Counted from the first letter of the stretch, positions 14,001-28,546 are shown. The stretch: DNA of 64,000 nucleotides from Auanema rhodensis (GCA_964057225.1 OZ059899.1:7998001-8062000); one strand, 5' to 3'. Notes: a model not told the origin generated them from the sequence alone. A program made the numbers and translations.

Positions 14001-17000
14001 TGTCGGAAGCAGTATAAGGGAAAAATTCTTAGATAACAAATTCTAAACAACTTCACTTACAATTTTTTTAAGATTCATCTGCTTAATCCATCGGTAAATC
14101 ACTTACAGCTTTTCCTTATATGCATATATCTAGTCAAATATATGCCACTTAGAACTTTCCTTTTAGCCAATTCTACTACTTTTTCACAGTTCATTCTATT
14201 TCATTTTTATTTTTTAAATGTTTCAAAGTATTCTCTAACTGAATTCATGAAGTAACATTAAGAAAAATTCTCAAAAAAAAAAACTAATGGGAAATATAAC
14301 TTTTGCCAAAAACCTATCAGATTTCTATATATCATATATTCTTTAATTCTACTTATACAAATCCATATACATTTTATCCTTAAGGTATCATTTTCACTCA
14401 GATTTTTCAAAATTCGTTAAACTGTCTGTTATTTTATAAAAAAAAAATATTTTTTGAGAAGAATTTCCGAGACAAAAGAGTTAAATTCAAGACAATTTTG
14501 AGCTTTTATAGCTTTTTCGGAGCACAAAATGTTTTTGTCATTTCCTCTAAGCTTAAGAAGACTTTTTAGTGAAACTAATATAAGAACAACTCAGCTAAAA
14601 AATTTTAGTAAAAATGGTTTTCTTCGTAATATTCTATTTTATTTTTCACCTTTGTTCTGTCTTAAGTATTAAAAATCAGGTGAAATTAAGGACAAATATC
14701 CAGTTTTAAATTATGAACGCTTTTAATTTTTATAAAATATTATATTCTTATTAATATTAAATATAAAAATGAAAAATTTATATACTTATGCATGACGCTT
14801 TTGATTCACATTACTCAAAATATGGAAGAAGGAAATTGAACTTGGTTGACAACAGAAAACAAAGGAGTTTCCTTCTTTCCACACACGAGAGTTCACTTAC
14901 TAAATTTAAGAAGAAATTTTCTGTTGATGAATCTAAAATCTCAGGAAACGATGACAACGTTGATGAAAACGATGAAGCTGTTGCCCTTTTTTGAGCTTTG
15001 AACCAATAAAATGGGCAGAAGAAGTACGTAAACTATGTATAGACTCAAAACAAGTAAACGAACAAGTTTAATAGCTCCTATTCATATATGACAAGTAAAA
15101 AACGGAACAAAAAAACGATTTTGTCATCTTCATATGAGAACTATTTCATGAACATATTTACGTATATAAATAGTATATATATAGTATATAGTATTTAGAC
15201 ATATAATATATACTATATAGTATAATATTGATACATATATATATGTATATGTATGTATGATATACAAGATCTGATGATATATTTCTTTTTCATTCAGCAT
15301 TTTGTTTTAACAAAAAAAAAGAAAAAGAAAATGAAATAGAGAGGGTTCTGAGCAATTGTATTTCTCTCTTTCTCGTTTTCTCTGTCTTTCTTCAAATAAT
15401 TCATACTTTCTTTCTCTCTCATCCCTTTTAAATCTTTTTTTTTCCTACTTCTTATCCTTCTTTTCTTTCTCTTTTAGTCTTTTTTCTTATGTATCCGACC
15501 TTTTTTATTTTCCATTTAATTAAATAACGTCATTCATTCCCTGAATTTCATTCATATAATACATTTATTCTTCGTTATCTGATAATGAAATGATTTGAGC
15601 TTCGGACTCCACGTATGCAGCTCATGCAAATGATGATGAGCTGTTGATTTAAAAATCGGAATGTTTGACCTTCTCACTTTCATATAATTCTTCTTTTCTG
15701 ATCCTCATATCCTTTATTTCACATTTCCGTGCTACTTCAAATGTATGCATATATGGCTGAGAAGCCCATTGAATCCTGAGAGTTTCCTGCCCTAACTCTC
15801 TTTATTATGCTGTCTATCTCGATAAGATGTCGTCCTTCTTTCCGTCATAGAGAAGAGCTGGGTTCAGAGAGCGGTATAAGGGGAAAGTTCGGATAATCAA
15901 AAATTGGTCGTTGGTTCATCCTAATGTTTCTTCAATGTTTTTTGTTATAATTTCCAATGACACTCCTTCAACTTTGAAGAAGGGCAAAATTCAAGTATAA
16001 TTCATAATTTCACTTACATATGCGTGTTTTGGTCTTCCCCCTTAACTATTGTCATAGCGACAATTCTCTTTTCTCAGATCTTATGAACTTAACTTTCTTT
16101 TCGTTTTGTTCTTAAAGCTCCTTCGTTGTATTTTACATATATTTGTATCTTTATACTTTTTTTCAAATCTTGTATGTTAATAAAAGGACATTCAGGAGTC
16201 TGAGTTACATGTATTCATGTAAATGTGTGTATGCGTGAGAGAGCAGTAGAAACAAAAAAAAATTGGAGATACCCAGTCAAGGTAATCCCAAAAGAAAATC
16301 CTTTATGTATGTATAATACTTGGATGACAAAGCCAACAGAATGAATAGTAGAAATCTGAAAAGCATATTACTATTCAAGCCCAAAAGAAAACATCAAAAC
16401 TTCATATGGTTTATTCGTCTTATTTCTTAAAATATGACAACTTACTTCATTCATTTAATGTACTCACGAGACAACGAAATATTTGAAGTTTCTTTTGGCT
16501 TGTGATAAATTAATTTTTTCTATTTTTCCTTTGTTTGTGTTATTTACATTCTTGGAATGGAATCATCATTATGTACTAACATACATATGCTGTTCGATTT
16601 CAATTTATTTTTGAGTTTGATAAAAGCAAAAAAAAAGAAAAAAACATTATTTGTTATATTTTTAGTTATCCTACTGTTTTTTTCCTTTAGTAAACTCCTC
16701 ATCATTTTGGAAAAAAATGTTTAAAGAGTGCTTAACAAGAATTATAAATATTTGAAAATTAAACGAAAATAAGCTTTTTGTGCTCTATGTTCATCAGTTA
16801 TAATAAAAACGATGTTTAATAGAATAACTATTATTCACGCAAACGTATAATTTTCAAACTATTTATCTTTACATATTCAATTTTTGGTTTAATTTTTGAT
16901 AAAAAAACATTTGTTTCCATGTATTTATTTTTTATTTTTTTTAGTTTTGATGTACATTATGTATGTTATACATTCACTAATTTTTTTATTTTAGTCTTCT

Positions 17001-17275
17001 TATAGCTAGCTTGTTTCTCGATAATCTTTAACGAAACATGTATTATTTTCTTTTCATCTCAATACTATCATAGGTTTCTAGTATTACTATAAACGTATAT
17101 GTATATTGATATCTATGTATATACATAATATTTAGTATATGACGTTACTATCGTCATTCTATGTATGTTTTGTTTTAGAATATTCATGTCTCAAGTATAT
17201 TTAAACAGTATTTTATTCAATTATCTTTTTTTTTGTTCTTATAAAAAATTATATTTTTTCCTGTTGCTCTACCTT

Positions 17276-17340
17276 CCCCCCCCCCCAACCCTCTCTCTCT
17301 CTCTCTTTTTATCTCTCTACCTCTCTCGCTCTCTCTCTAT
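17276..17340. repeat. C11 tract followed by CT-rich microsatellite
   Basis: Eleven C residues, a short AACC spacer, then interrupted CT repeats to about 17340. It lies about 270 nt upstream of the likely first globin exon, so it is in the promoter or 5' UTR region. Confidence 0.85.
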
Positions 17341-17604
17341 GTTACTGCTCTTATTCCATTCCCTCCCTTGTTTTACAACATTAGCTCTTTCGCACGTTTA
17401 TTCATTTGAATAGAAAAAAAGCAATACTTCCACGTGTTCACGTTGGATGTACATGCACATACTACATATGTCAATCCTGCTGCTGTTCAGAACTCATTTC
17501 TCTTTCAGAAAAGCAGAGAACGGTTGTATTCATGTTTCTCACTCATACTCTCGTTCCCGTTCATCCACTTTCCCTTTTTCATCTTGCCTCTTCCAAGGCA
17601 AGCC

Positions 17605-20189
17605 ATGAATATTGCCCAGCTGATTAATGGCCAATCATTAGAAGCTCGTCAACCCGCAAAGGCGGTGAGTGTGTATGCCAGTTCGATACTTTTCTGTCTC
17701 GATCTTTCCTTGTTTCCTTTTACTCAATGATTATATCATGTAGATCCATTTATTTGTCCTAAATGTTCCACTATTTTTGTATGGTTAAACTGAAAACAGA
17801 GGAATTTTGAATTCACCCATCTCATGACTCCCACAGAACTCTTTTCTTCTATTTTTCGAAATTGTACTGAATGTTCACCTGATCTTTGTTGCCTTTTCAT
17901 CCTTTCCTTTATCTTTTTACTGCTTTTCAACACTAATTATTTAAGTTTTATTCTTAACATCTTAGGTTTTCGTCTCCTGAACCAGGTCGCCCGAATTCTT
18001 AATAAAGGAATGGCTTATGTACTTTTCATGCAGCATAAGCTGCTGCTAGGAAACAACTTGATCAGCAGGAGTGTAATAACATATCATATGATAATTTCTT
18101 TAAAATCTTGAATTATTTCTTCATTACTCGTTTATTATGCTTTTTCAATCTTTTGTTTAATTTCATAGAAGCTTTATATTTTACCCTTTTTTTCTAACAA
18201 AAAGTGAATTTCAGAAATGATCCAAGACATTAATCAACCCAGTTATCATCGCTCAGCTTGTGTAATTTTTTTTTTTGTAATTTTATTTTTAAAATATTTA
18301 TATTATAAAGAACAAAACAATATTTCAAATGTTTATGCAATAAAGCTTTTTTTGGCGATAGTTAGCACAAAAACTAAAACACCCCCAGTTTATTTTTTAA
18401 TCCTATTTTCTCTTCTAGCTTCAGATGTTATCTCCTTCACCTACTCTGTCTCCGGCACCAGTACGTCCGAACAGATTAGAAGCTCCTAGATCATTAAGAC
18501 GGTTAGTTTTCTTAAAGTAAAATCATTTTTTAGATTATGTTATTATATAATATACATATATATACATATGTATATAAATTTGAGAAATTAGAAAAAAAAC
18601 ACTTGAGAGTTACTATTCTTCTTTACATTATTTTAACCATTTTGTACTTTTTCTTTTATAGCTGCCGTTCCGCTTCACCAGCACCTCCGAGGGCTCCAAT
18701 GCTTTCCGTAGAACGACAACTTTTAATTAGGTAAATGTTATATACAACACACATGTAGATATTTGTATTTATTTATTTGAGAACAAAAAAAGAAATTTGA
18801 ATTTTTCTCTTTTAAAATTCGTCATGTTCAATATCCTTTAAATGAATTCTATTCTGGATATTCTTTCATCACTTACATATATCAAATTTCAAAATCATGA
18901 AGTAAATTCGATCAACATACCCTTAATGGATTGAAAAGTTTTATTCACTATTCTAATAGTTCAAAAACTTTCATTCACCCCCCCCCCTCTCTCTTCTTCT
19001 CCTCCCACCTCTACAAGGAAATGTTTCTTAGAGCTAAGATGATTAGACACCACTCGTACTAATAAGATTAGATTTAAAGTTCAAAAAAAAATACATACAT
19101 GTATGTGTATCATCTATACGATTTTACGAGAATCATATGGATCAAATTCTTATTCGTGACATTTTAAATCATCTTTTCCTGCCATGAGATCATTCTAAGA
19201 CAATCCTTGACAGCTTTGTCATACGTCACAAAGTTCATAATGTTCAAAAAAATTGACAGCACGTTACTCCGCAGAATCATGCAGTCATCACTGTTTGAAT
19301 ATTCAAAACGTTTGCTAAAGTTTTTCTGGAAAAATAACGACGAATAATGCAAAGTGATGGAATGAATATAATCGAAAAAAAGGAAGATTTAGCATATACT
19401 ATTGTTTTATAATATTTAGAATAAAATGAAATATAACTCATTTATTTGCAGGAAATCATGGCAACGTATATCACGAGGAGCATTTGGAGACATCTGGATG
19501 GGCGATCTAACATCACGTATTGGGGTTGATGTATTTGGTGAAGATTCGACTAGTTGCCGACGTCATACACGTCATTTTCTAGAGCTCATTCAGGTAATTT
19601 TAATATTTTATTACAAAAAAAAAAGAATTTTTGATTCATATACACTTTTTTTATTTTTTTTATTTATAAAATTGAATATATGAATGTTTTATTAATATCA
19701 TAAAAAACATAAAATACATCAATTGTTTTATGTATAAAGTTTATTTAAATAAATTTTATTTTATAAACAAATATACATAATTAATTATAATTAACTATTT
19801 ATAGTCATGTGTTGATAACATGAATGATTTGGAAACTGCTCTGAAGCCTTGGTTGGATACCTTAGGAAGAGGACATGCTGGTTTCAAAATCAAGTATTTA
19901 ATCTGAATTATAACTTTGTATAAGCATTTATTCAAGAGCTCGTCATTGGGAAGCTTTTGGTGAGACCTTAGCTGCCACGGTAACTCAATGTTTGGGGCAT
20001 GGACGAAATCATAAAGAAACTATAAAAGGATGGATGGTAATCATATACTGAATTTAGAATTTGTTTCTTAAAAATTTATTTCAGATTTTGTCTTCGTTTC
20101 TAGCCGACCGTTTGGCAGCTGCTTCTCGAGCCGGTCATTCTCCTATGCTCACTCCTCGGGTTCAACTTATGACCTTTGTGCAACCATAA
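17605..20189 (+). CDS. Nematode globin (GLB family) with a Pro/Ser/Arg-rich N-terminal extension
   Basis: Heme-binding globin, probably sensory or redox as in the large nematode GLB family. Exons 17605-17664, 18419-18501, 18662-18730, 19452-19593, 19805-19893, 19937-20036 and 20085-20189 join in frame to 215 residues. Residues 1-70 are low complexity (LSPSPTLSPAPVRPNR, RSASPAPPRAPM). The globin fold starts near LLIRKSWQRI (helix A). CRRHTRHFLELI supplies the helix-E histidine (E7) and a Phe four residues on (E11). WLDTLGRGHAGF supplies the proximal F8 histidine. RHWEAFGETL to WMILSSFLADRL are helices G and H. The first exon is least certain: the start could instead be the Met at 18425, and an extra exon near 17988-18070 is possible. 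The 3' UTR contains an AATAAA-type signal near 20237. Which glb gene it matches cannot be told by eye. Confidence 0.85.
18978..18996. repeat. C10 tract followed by CT repeat
   Basis: Ten C residues then TCTCTCTTC inside a globin intron, between exons ending at 18730 and starting at 19452. Same composition as the tracts at about 5506 and 17276. Confidence 0.85.
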
Positions 20190-21068
20190 ACAAATATTAT
20201 TTTTTAATCAAAACATTTTATTAATTTTGAAAATTAATAAAACAAAATCTAATAATTGTGATGTAAGTATGTATATCTTAATCCCTAGCATATTTCAAAA
20301 AATTTAAATGTTTATGAGACTTTTGAGAGAGAAAAGCATCAATGATTGTTTTCCTCAAATTGTATCCTTTTATTGTGATGTTATCATCTCATCATTTTTA
20401 ACAAAAAAAAATTCATTATAATAGAATATGTTTTTTTCTTTTTTTATTATTATTATTTATTTTATTAATGAGCTATGTAAATATTTGGATCTCTTTATGT
20501 GCCAATATTAACAGCTAAAAACTGTGTACTACTTATTCTTAATTGTGAATGATTTATGATGATTAAAATGTTAAATCAAAAGTATTCTTTTCATTTTTTT
20601 TTAATTATTTTTCAGAAGAAAATATAAATAATTAGATTAAAATTATAAACAAAAATATATTATTAATCTTTAACTATGTACTATAATTGTAATTAAGTAT
20701 GAATATAGAACAACATATTTATTATATGATATATATTCTAAATAATTTATTAAAAACAAAGCAAATATGATTATATTTATTATAACATAATTATAAAAAG
20801 AATTGGAAAAAATGAGAATTATACACATTGTTTCAGTATTTATCCATTTGGCTATGGTTTCCAAGGATACGCGAAACAAACCCTTCTAACAATATACCGA
20901 CAAATGGCTTCGATATTCGCTATTGACAATTTGAAGTTACTCTTCGAATTTTCATTTTTATACTGCAACAGCATGTTCTTCATTTGTCTGTTTAAAACTT
21001 ATTTATCTTAAAATATTTATATATTTATATGTTATTTTCGTTTAATAAATTGAAATTTACAGAATGTT
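20190..21068. other. Intergenic region between globin and REJ-domain gene
   Basis: Very AT-rich. It contains the globin 3' UTR and, at its right end, a lone acceptor-like 'tttacag' finishing at 21062, six bases before the next start codon. That is a likely spliced-leader addition site. Nothing else recognisable. Confidence 0.6.
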
Positions 21069-24000
21069 ATGACATCATTTGTATTGTTTCTACTTTTATT
21101 TTTCACAAATCCATTACATTTACAAACTATTAATACATATTTTAATTGTTTGAAAGAAGATTGTAATAATGATGGTAAATTTTTTTTTAATTATTTATAT
21201 AATATTTAAATTTAGATAATTTTTCTTTCAAAACATTAACAAACTTTGATATACATGATATTCCATTTATATTTTCTAATAGTTCAAATCAAAACAGTTC
21301 CTCTGTTTCTATTAAACTATTATTAAAAGAAATATCAAATCAAAATAATCTAAATAATGATTATGGTATTATCGTAAGTTTATTTGTTTTATTCATTATT
21401 TTTAATTTGAATTGATATAGATTCTTGAAACGGGTAATGATGATCAAGTTGAATGGTTTGCAACATCACATAAACAATCAAAGCCTTTAACAGGACTATC
21501 TTCATTATCACAACCAAAACTTCAAATAGCTTTTCAAGAAAATTTGCCTCTTTATCACTTCGATGCTTCGAATTTAGAATTCTATCCTGAGCATGTATAG
21601 CAAATTTTTTATACGCAAATAGCATAAAATATCCATATTTTCAGCTTGTGATAATTGAATCTAATTCAAATATTTCATTTCGGTTATTGAAAGTTTCCGA
21701 TTCAATAGATTGCCGTGGTAATGCTCTCATATTTTCTATTGTGCTTTGGGATCACAACGTTCAAGAACACTTCAAAGAATTTATCAATTTTCAAAATTCA
21801 AAGACGTGTTCAGTTAGGAAATATTAGAAGTTATAATAATTTATTGAAATGTTTATTAGATTTGTGAACAACTCAATATCAGCAGAACATGGGTTCGGTT
21901 ATGTCCATTCATCATTGATTCTAAGTAAGTCTTATTTCAATATTTGCATTCATTTCAAGATTATTTTAGAAATTCGCCTGATATTACAACAGATAACTTG
22001 ATTGGTATTAACTTTATATTTTAAAATGTGTTTTTTAAAAACTTTAGAACTTATAGATTCTGATATTGATGAGTTATCTCCTTCTAATTCTGAGCCTGAT
22101 GTCGATAATTCTATTGATAATTCATTTAAATATAGTAAAACGTTAAATACATAAAGAAAATTCTTTTTTTATTTCAATTTCAGATTTTCCAAAACTCAGA
22201 TTAACTGACGATCTCCGCGGATTATTCGTAGATTGTGGCTTCGGTGATATGAGCGACTTTGGTTTTGTAGAATGTAATACGGTATTTGAAGACATAACTG
22301 AGCTTGGAGGTCGATCATATTATTACATAAAATGAAAAAAAAAAGTTTTTTTTTTAGTGAATCCTATATGTGAAGGATCTGAAAATGGATTTCTAATTAC
22401 GTTTGGACGAAATGCTACATTACAACCTGGTCAAGTTTTGCAACTTCAACTGTGTTCTCCGTCAATATCAGTTTGGAATTTTCCGAAAAACTTTCCAAAA
22501 TCAACAGAGGATTATTTAGTTTCAGATCCCATTAGTCCAGTATGGTTTCAGTCTTGTTTAACAGTTTTTTTTGTTTTTTTTAACAGACTTATCCTTCATT
22601 TGTTGTTGATTACCCCGATGAAGTTATGAACTGTGATTCCAAAGTTAAAATTGAGATTAAGCAAATCCAAGGGAATGGTGATCGAGATTTAATTTTTGAA
22701 TGGGATATATCAGATGGTATTTGATTATATTTTGTAAGTTCATTCTTCAAACTAATGTAGGAGATAATCCATTAGCTGAAATACTGATAGAAGAGAAGAC
22801 ACGGCGACTTGAATTTCCAGGACAATTTGTATGTTTCTAATAATAGAATTATCTATTTTTAACTATTTTTCTATTAAATTTAGATTGATGGAAATTTAAC
22901 TTTATCAGTACGAGGATGTAACTACGGAGGGAAATGCTCAGAAAAGAAAGAATTGCATATTACAGTTGTTCAAGTTCCTGGTGTTTTCAGAATTCATATA
23001 ATTGGTAAAAAAAAAAGCATTATTTGAAAATATCTATATATATATATATATTTGGAATAAAAACTAATTTCTAGGATTTTCTCCATTCGTTTATCCTTCA
23101 TCTTTAATACGGCTTCAAGCTCTTCCAGAGTTTAGTACATGTAATGTATATAACATTTCTCCAAATAATGTTGAGGTATTTTCCTAATCTTCAATTTAAT
23201 TAAATATAATAAAATATATATTTATAGTTTTGGTGGTATATTAATGATACATTAGTATCAATGGAAGATAATTATCGTATTCCTTCAAATAAATATTTAT
23301 TAGGATCAACACTTAATATTTCTGTAACTGCTACATTTACAGAAACTAGAGAACAAGTTTATAAAGCAACAGCAACTGAAATTCTTACAGTAATACTGAA
23401 ATTTAAAACTTTTTTTTATATCTTTTATTACAGTATACACCTGAACCCTTATATCTTTCAATGGATTCCGCAGCTTCACGTGAACTTCCAGTTGATCAAG
23501 ATCTAATCTTGGATGCAAGTTCATGTCGAGATTATAATTCAGTTGATTCTATATTAAAACATAATTGGAAATGTGAAATAATTTCAAACAAATCTGATAA
23601 TACAAAACCATGTAATATTCCAAATATGTCAACATTACAATGGGCTCAATCTATATTAGTAATTTCTTCATTTACATTAAAAGCTGGTGAAAGGTTAGTT
23701 AATTTTTATTGTTTCAAACTTTTTTTTTATAAAAATTGTTATTTTTAAGTTATAAATTTACAAATAATATTACATCTTCAAATGGTTTAAATGGAACTTT
23801 ACAAACTATTGTTACTATTACGGAAGCTGAATTACCATTAATTACTATTCAACCAATGAAAGAAAAAGAAGATGTTTTAAGTTACATCAGGTTAATTACA
23901 AATTCAAATTGAAAATATAAAAATTAAACTTTAAGAGTTCAAGCTTTTGTTAGTAGTATAGCATCTCCTATTAATATTACATGGCAAGTTGTTCAATCAA

Positions 24001-27000
24001 ATAATTCAAGTTTGTTTGACAATTAAACTTTATTTTTAACTCGTTAAGCTTTAGGTTGGTTTGAGCTTAAGCATATTTTGAATGAATCCACAGCCGTATA
24101 TGATAATTTACCGTCAAAATCTATGGCTGTTTCACTGATAATTCCTCCAAAAAATTTAAAAAAGTACAGTATAGAATCAAATATAAATCAAATAACTACT
24201 ATTCATATATGTTTAGATATCCTAAATGGACTGGACTTAAACCATCATCTGAATATATAATTCGTTTATTGGCTCGTAATATTCGTGGACCATCATATTA
24301 TGATATAACTGTTCGAACAGCTACATCACCTCGAATTGGAAAAATTGAAGTATTTCAAGAAATCTATTTACTTTTTATTTTTTATTAATTCTCAGATTTA
24401 TCCTATGCATGACATTATTGCTCTAGAAACTCCAGTTAAATTTGAAATTGGTGATGGATGGGATGATTTGGACAGTGGAAAATTACTTTTTCGTTTTGGA
24501 TTTACGGTATAGTAATGTTTCATATTTTATAAATATTGTTTTATTTTATAAATAAATAATGTTATTCATAAATTTCCAGACAATTCATGTAAATCATAGC
24601 CATACCATATGGATGCCTCAAACATCAGCTAAAATAGTATCATTATATCTTCCTTCTGGTATTATATTATTATTTATTTCAATTCATTTATTTTTAATTT
24701 AAGCTTCTCCTGATCCTCCTGCTTGTAAAGACAGAATAGGTTGTAAAGTTGTTCTTGAAGCATGTGATGAAGGAACATGTCGATTAGCTGAATCTGATAT
24801 CTTCAATGTAGCTTCTTCTGAAAATTCATCTCTTGCTGTAGCAAATATAATTTCTTTAATTAATGTTGATATCAGAAATAGTAAGTTTTGCGAATAAATA
24901 AAACTTAGAACTTAAAATGTTTTTAGATAATTTTTTCTCAGCATTAGCCAAAATATATGCTTTACTATTAGAAAAATGTGATGAAAATTTGAAATCTGTT
25001 TTAGCTGATCAAACTGTCCAACAATTATTAAAAAGTCTTGATTCAACAAGGTTTGATTATTAGTTATAACATATTTACTAAATATATGTTTTATTAAGCA
25101 CATCATTAGAATATCGTGAAGTTTTACAAGCAGCTTCAAGTCTTCTTGATTATGTTTCAATTGATGTTGTGAAAAACGTTGTAGAATTGATGCAAACATA
25201 TCGAAGTTTTGTGGGAAAATTGAATTCTAATCCAGGATCACGACGACGAAGAAGTGTTCCAATACCTTTATCATCAAATAAAGAATTGGATTTAGAAGAA
25301 GTAAACTATTACATACATACATTTAATTATAAATTAATAATTAAGGTTGTATCAATGCTTGAAATGACTGACAAAATTATAACAAAGAAAGATGTTCCTG
25401 TTGCTGAAGTTTATTTTTTAGTTCTGAATGATTTTCTGAGTGGTTTTTGTGTTGAAATACGTGGCTCATCTAATCGAGTAATTCAAGCTTCGGTATCATC
25501 AAAATATATATTTAAAAACAAAAATAATCATAATAATTTGCAGGGAAAATTATATACAACCATTCAAGCGCAAAATATCAAAGCAAATGAAGCTGATTTC
25601 TTAAGTAATGTATATCCAATAGCGGGATCAGATATTGAACAGGTATGATATGCATAGTTATCAAATTTAATTTTACTTTTAGATTCACTTTTCCGAAGAA
25701 TTTGCTGAACAATATAAACAATGGAATTGTGGTGATTACACAACATGTAATGATATATGTTTAGCTACAGCTAAAATAAGCATTAATGCTGCTATGTGAG
25801 TAAACGTTTTAAGAAATTTCGAATCTTCTTCGTTCTTTTTACATTTTTTTCCAAAAAAAAACAAAAATTTATGAGCATCAAAAGATTTGAACGAAAAATT
25901 GTCATTTATAGAGTCAACAAACAAATTGAAGATAAACTATTTTCTAATGGACTTGGATTAAAAACTCTTAATAAAAGTGTTTCTGATTTATATAAAGTAA
26001 GATAATTACAATGTATTATTATTTTAGTAATTAATTTCTATATTTAGATTGCTCTAATGGATCCAATGAATGGCTTAAATCTTGAACGACAGTCAGGACC
26101 ACATTTGTATACAATTCGTATTCCAATTAATAATCATCAAGCTTCTAATTATTATAAGGTAAATTATATATTACTCTATCAGTTATACATAAAATTTATT
26201 ATTAAATTAAATTTTTAGTGTTTTTTAATTACTGGTGACATGACATGGGTTGATACAGCATGTAATACTACTGAATATCCTATTAAAATAGGTGGCCAAT
26301 ATTATCAAGAGTGTACATGTTCTATGACGGGATTACTTGGGTAAAAATATTATAAATTTATTATAAATAAATATAAATAATATGTTTAGAATATTTATAA
26401 TACAGCCACCAATTCCTAAACGAATACCACCCCAATCAGAAATTTTTTTTACATTTAATATGGTTAGCATATACTATAATATATATAAATAACTTTATAT
26501 TATTTTAGTCTCAATCTAACTATATATCTAAACAACAATTGCAAAATTTTCTTAATAATCTACAATGGGAGACAGGATTGATAAAAAGATTGGTTAATGC
26601 TAAAGTAATTTCAAATTCAACAAATCCTGTTATTTCAATGATTTTACGTCCTCCATCTAAGCCAGGGCTTCAATCAAATAGCTATGTAATCAATATAATC
26701 AAAATGTCAATTATTTAATTATTTAATTATATTAAGGCTGTTCAAGCGATTCTTAAAACTGTCTACAGTATCAGTGGTTTTAAAGCTTATGATCAAGTTT
26801 ATGTAGAGGATTCAACTCATTCGGTAATAACACGAGGTTAACATAATATTTCATATAAATTTATTTATTATACTTTGTGATATAGAATTGAAAGGTGATG
26901 GAAATGCCAGAAAAATGATGATGTATTTTACAAACAGCAATACGGATGTGGTTGGAAATCGCTCAGAACCATTAGCTAATGCATGGACAGTTAACCTGGC

Positions 27001-27980
27001 TGCTGCTCTTGCTGTATCAGAACTACGTTTCAAAAATCCTGTAATTTTTGGTATAGTATATTTATATAATTTGTAGCTTATTCACAATTTAATTTAGGAA
27101 ATATATTTAATTTTACAATAACAATTCCATTTTCTGAAGAAAAGACAAGTCTTAGTGCAGAAGAAATATCATTGATGATTATGGTCAGTAAATTATTTTA
27201 TATTTTCAAAAAGATTACAAATTAATAATCAAATTATAATTTGTTTTGTTTAAGGAGATGGTTCATTATAATGAAATAGATCTTCGATCTGTAGCCGGAG
27301 AGAAAATAGATCTAAATGATCTAACTGCTGAGAATATAATTGAATTAATAGTTTTAACAGGTATATTTATTGTTATTATTTAATAAAATATACAAACAAA
27401 GTTCAAAATGAATACTACAAAGCTCAAAACAATTACATTGTAGTTTGAATGATTTATCAGTTTATCATACTATAATGCGTTCAAAGTATTTCCGGAATAG
27501 TATAAATTATTATCTTTTCATATCATATATTAGAAATTAAAGTTCATCATGTGCCAAACAAATAGAATATAAGTATATATAATTCTTTATATTTAATTAA
27601 AATTTAATTAATTATAATAAACAAACAAGAATATTTTAATTTTTTAGAAACCAATGTTTTGGCTCTGGTTCTCACAATTGTTGTAGGAGCTTCTGTTCTC
27701 CTTATAATGCTTCTTGTTGGCGGTGCTGCGATTATTAAAATTCGAACGGAAAGGGCAATACAACGGGTAAAATTGCTTTTTTGCTCTTTTTTTCTTTGAA
27801 CTTCTTTGAAATTTTTTTAGGAGCGTCAACGAATTATTGTAATAAACCCAGGTGATTCTATCCGTCCACCAGCTCCGCAGTCAGCTGAACGGATAAATGG
27901 TTAGGTTTTAGAAACAAAGTTCATTTAAAAACTTTTTTTGCATTTTAGTTTCAACCATACAAAATATCAGACATCGATGA
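21069..27980 (+). CDS. REJ-domain single-pass membrane protein (polycystin-1/suREJ-like ectodomain)
   Basis: Large type I membrane protein made from more than 25 small exons. The start MTSFVLFLLLFF is a signal peptide placed 6 nt after an acceptor-like tttacag. The ectodomain has many Cys and N-glycosylation motifs. From about 23.4 kb it carries REJ (receptor for egg jelly) signatures: PVDQDLILDASSCRDYNS, and later a segment running from RIGKIEIYPM to LLFRFGF that matches the REJ consensus for the end of the module. A GAIN/GPS-like segment follows, with a conserved W and C (about 26240-26260) and CTCSMTGLLG at 26312-26341. A polybasic RRRRS at 25241-25255 is a potential furin site. One transmembrane helix (LALVLTIVVGASVLLIMLLV, from 27659) leads to a basic tail ending INVSTIQNIRHR. 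There is no 11-TM polycystin channel region, so the layout resembles sea-urchin suREJ1 rather than PKD1 or LOV-1. Individual exon borders are read by eye. Confidence 0.8.
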
Positions 27981-28546
27981 TAACGATGATCTAGAAGAGA
28001 ATCAACGTGTGATTATATTTTTTTCTTGAGTACGGATTTTAAGATTTATATTATCTTTGCCATTTTATAAAATTTATTATTATTTCTAAAAAAGAAATCA
28101 TTTGTTTTATCCATGTAAATGATTTTTCTTATTATAGGATATAAATAGTTTTCTTTATTTTCAATCTTTCAATTCTTATCTTTTCATGAACACCATTGAC
28201 TACAGGTTCAGTAGAACAACAAGCAATCATTGATTGATAAAGAAGAATTGTTTGCAACTCAACACCAACTGTTTTTTTTTTGTTTTCAAAGAAAAAAAAT
28301 CTTTTAATCCATATTGCCTTACATAGTTCATTAGATTCATTTTTTTTAACAAAAAGAATGTTATTCACAGTTCCTACTTGTGAATTATTCAACGAACTTG
28401 AAGTTTTTACTACTTTACACAATTTGTTTTCGTGTAATTAAGCTGTTTCTTCTATTTTTATTTTCAATGTTGTACTTCCAAAATAGGACTGGTGTTTTTA
28501 ATTATTAAACTTCACTCTAAATGTGGTTTGATTTAATTACAGCAAA

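Larger units (their letters stand above)
9844..17604. other. 7.7-kb non-coding interval between the NR6A-like and globin genes
   Basis: AT-rich sequence with no gene I can support. It contains T-rich 3' flank after the receptor stop, a G11 tract running into GAGAG at 10990-11005, AT-repeat-like sequence near 15170-15260, and a perfect CRE-type octamer TGACGTCA at about 13790. An isolated 68-residue open frame at 14788-14994 is discussed under findings. Part of the interval is probably the promoter of the globin gene. Confidence 0.6.
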
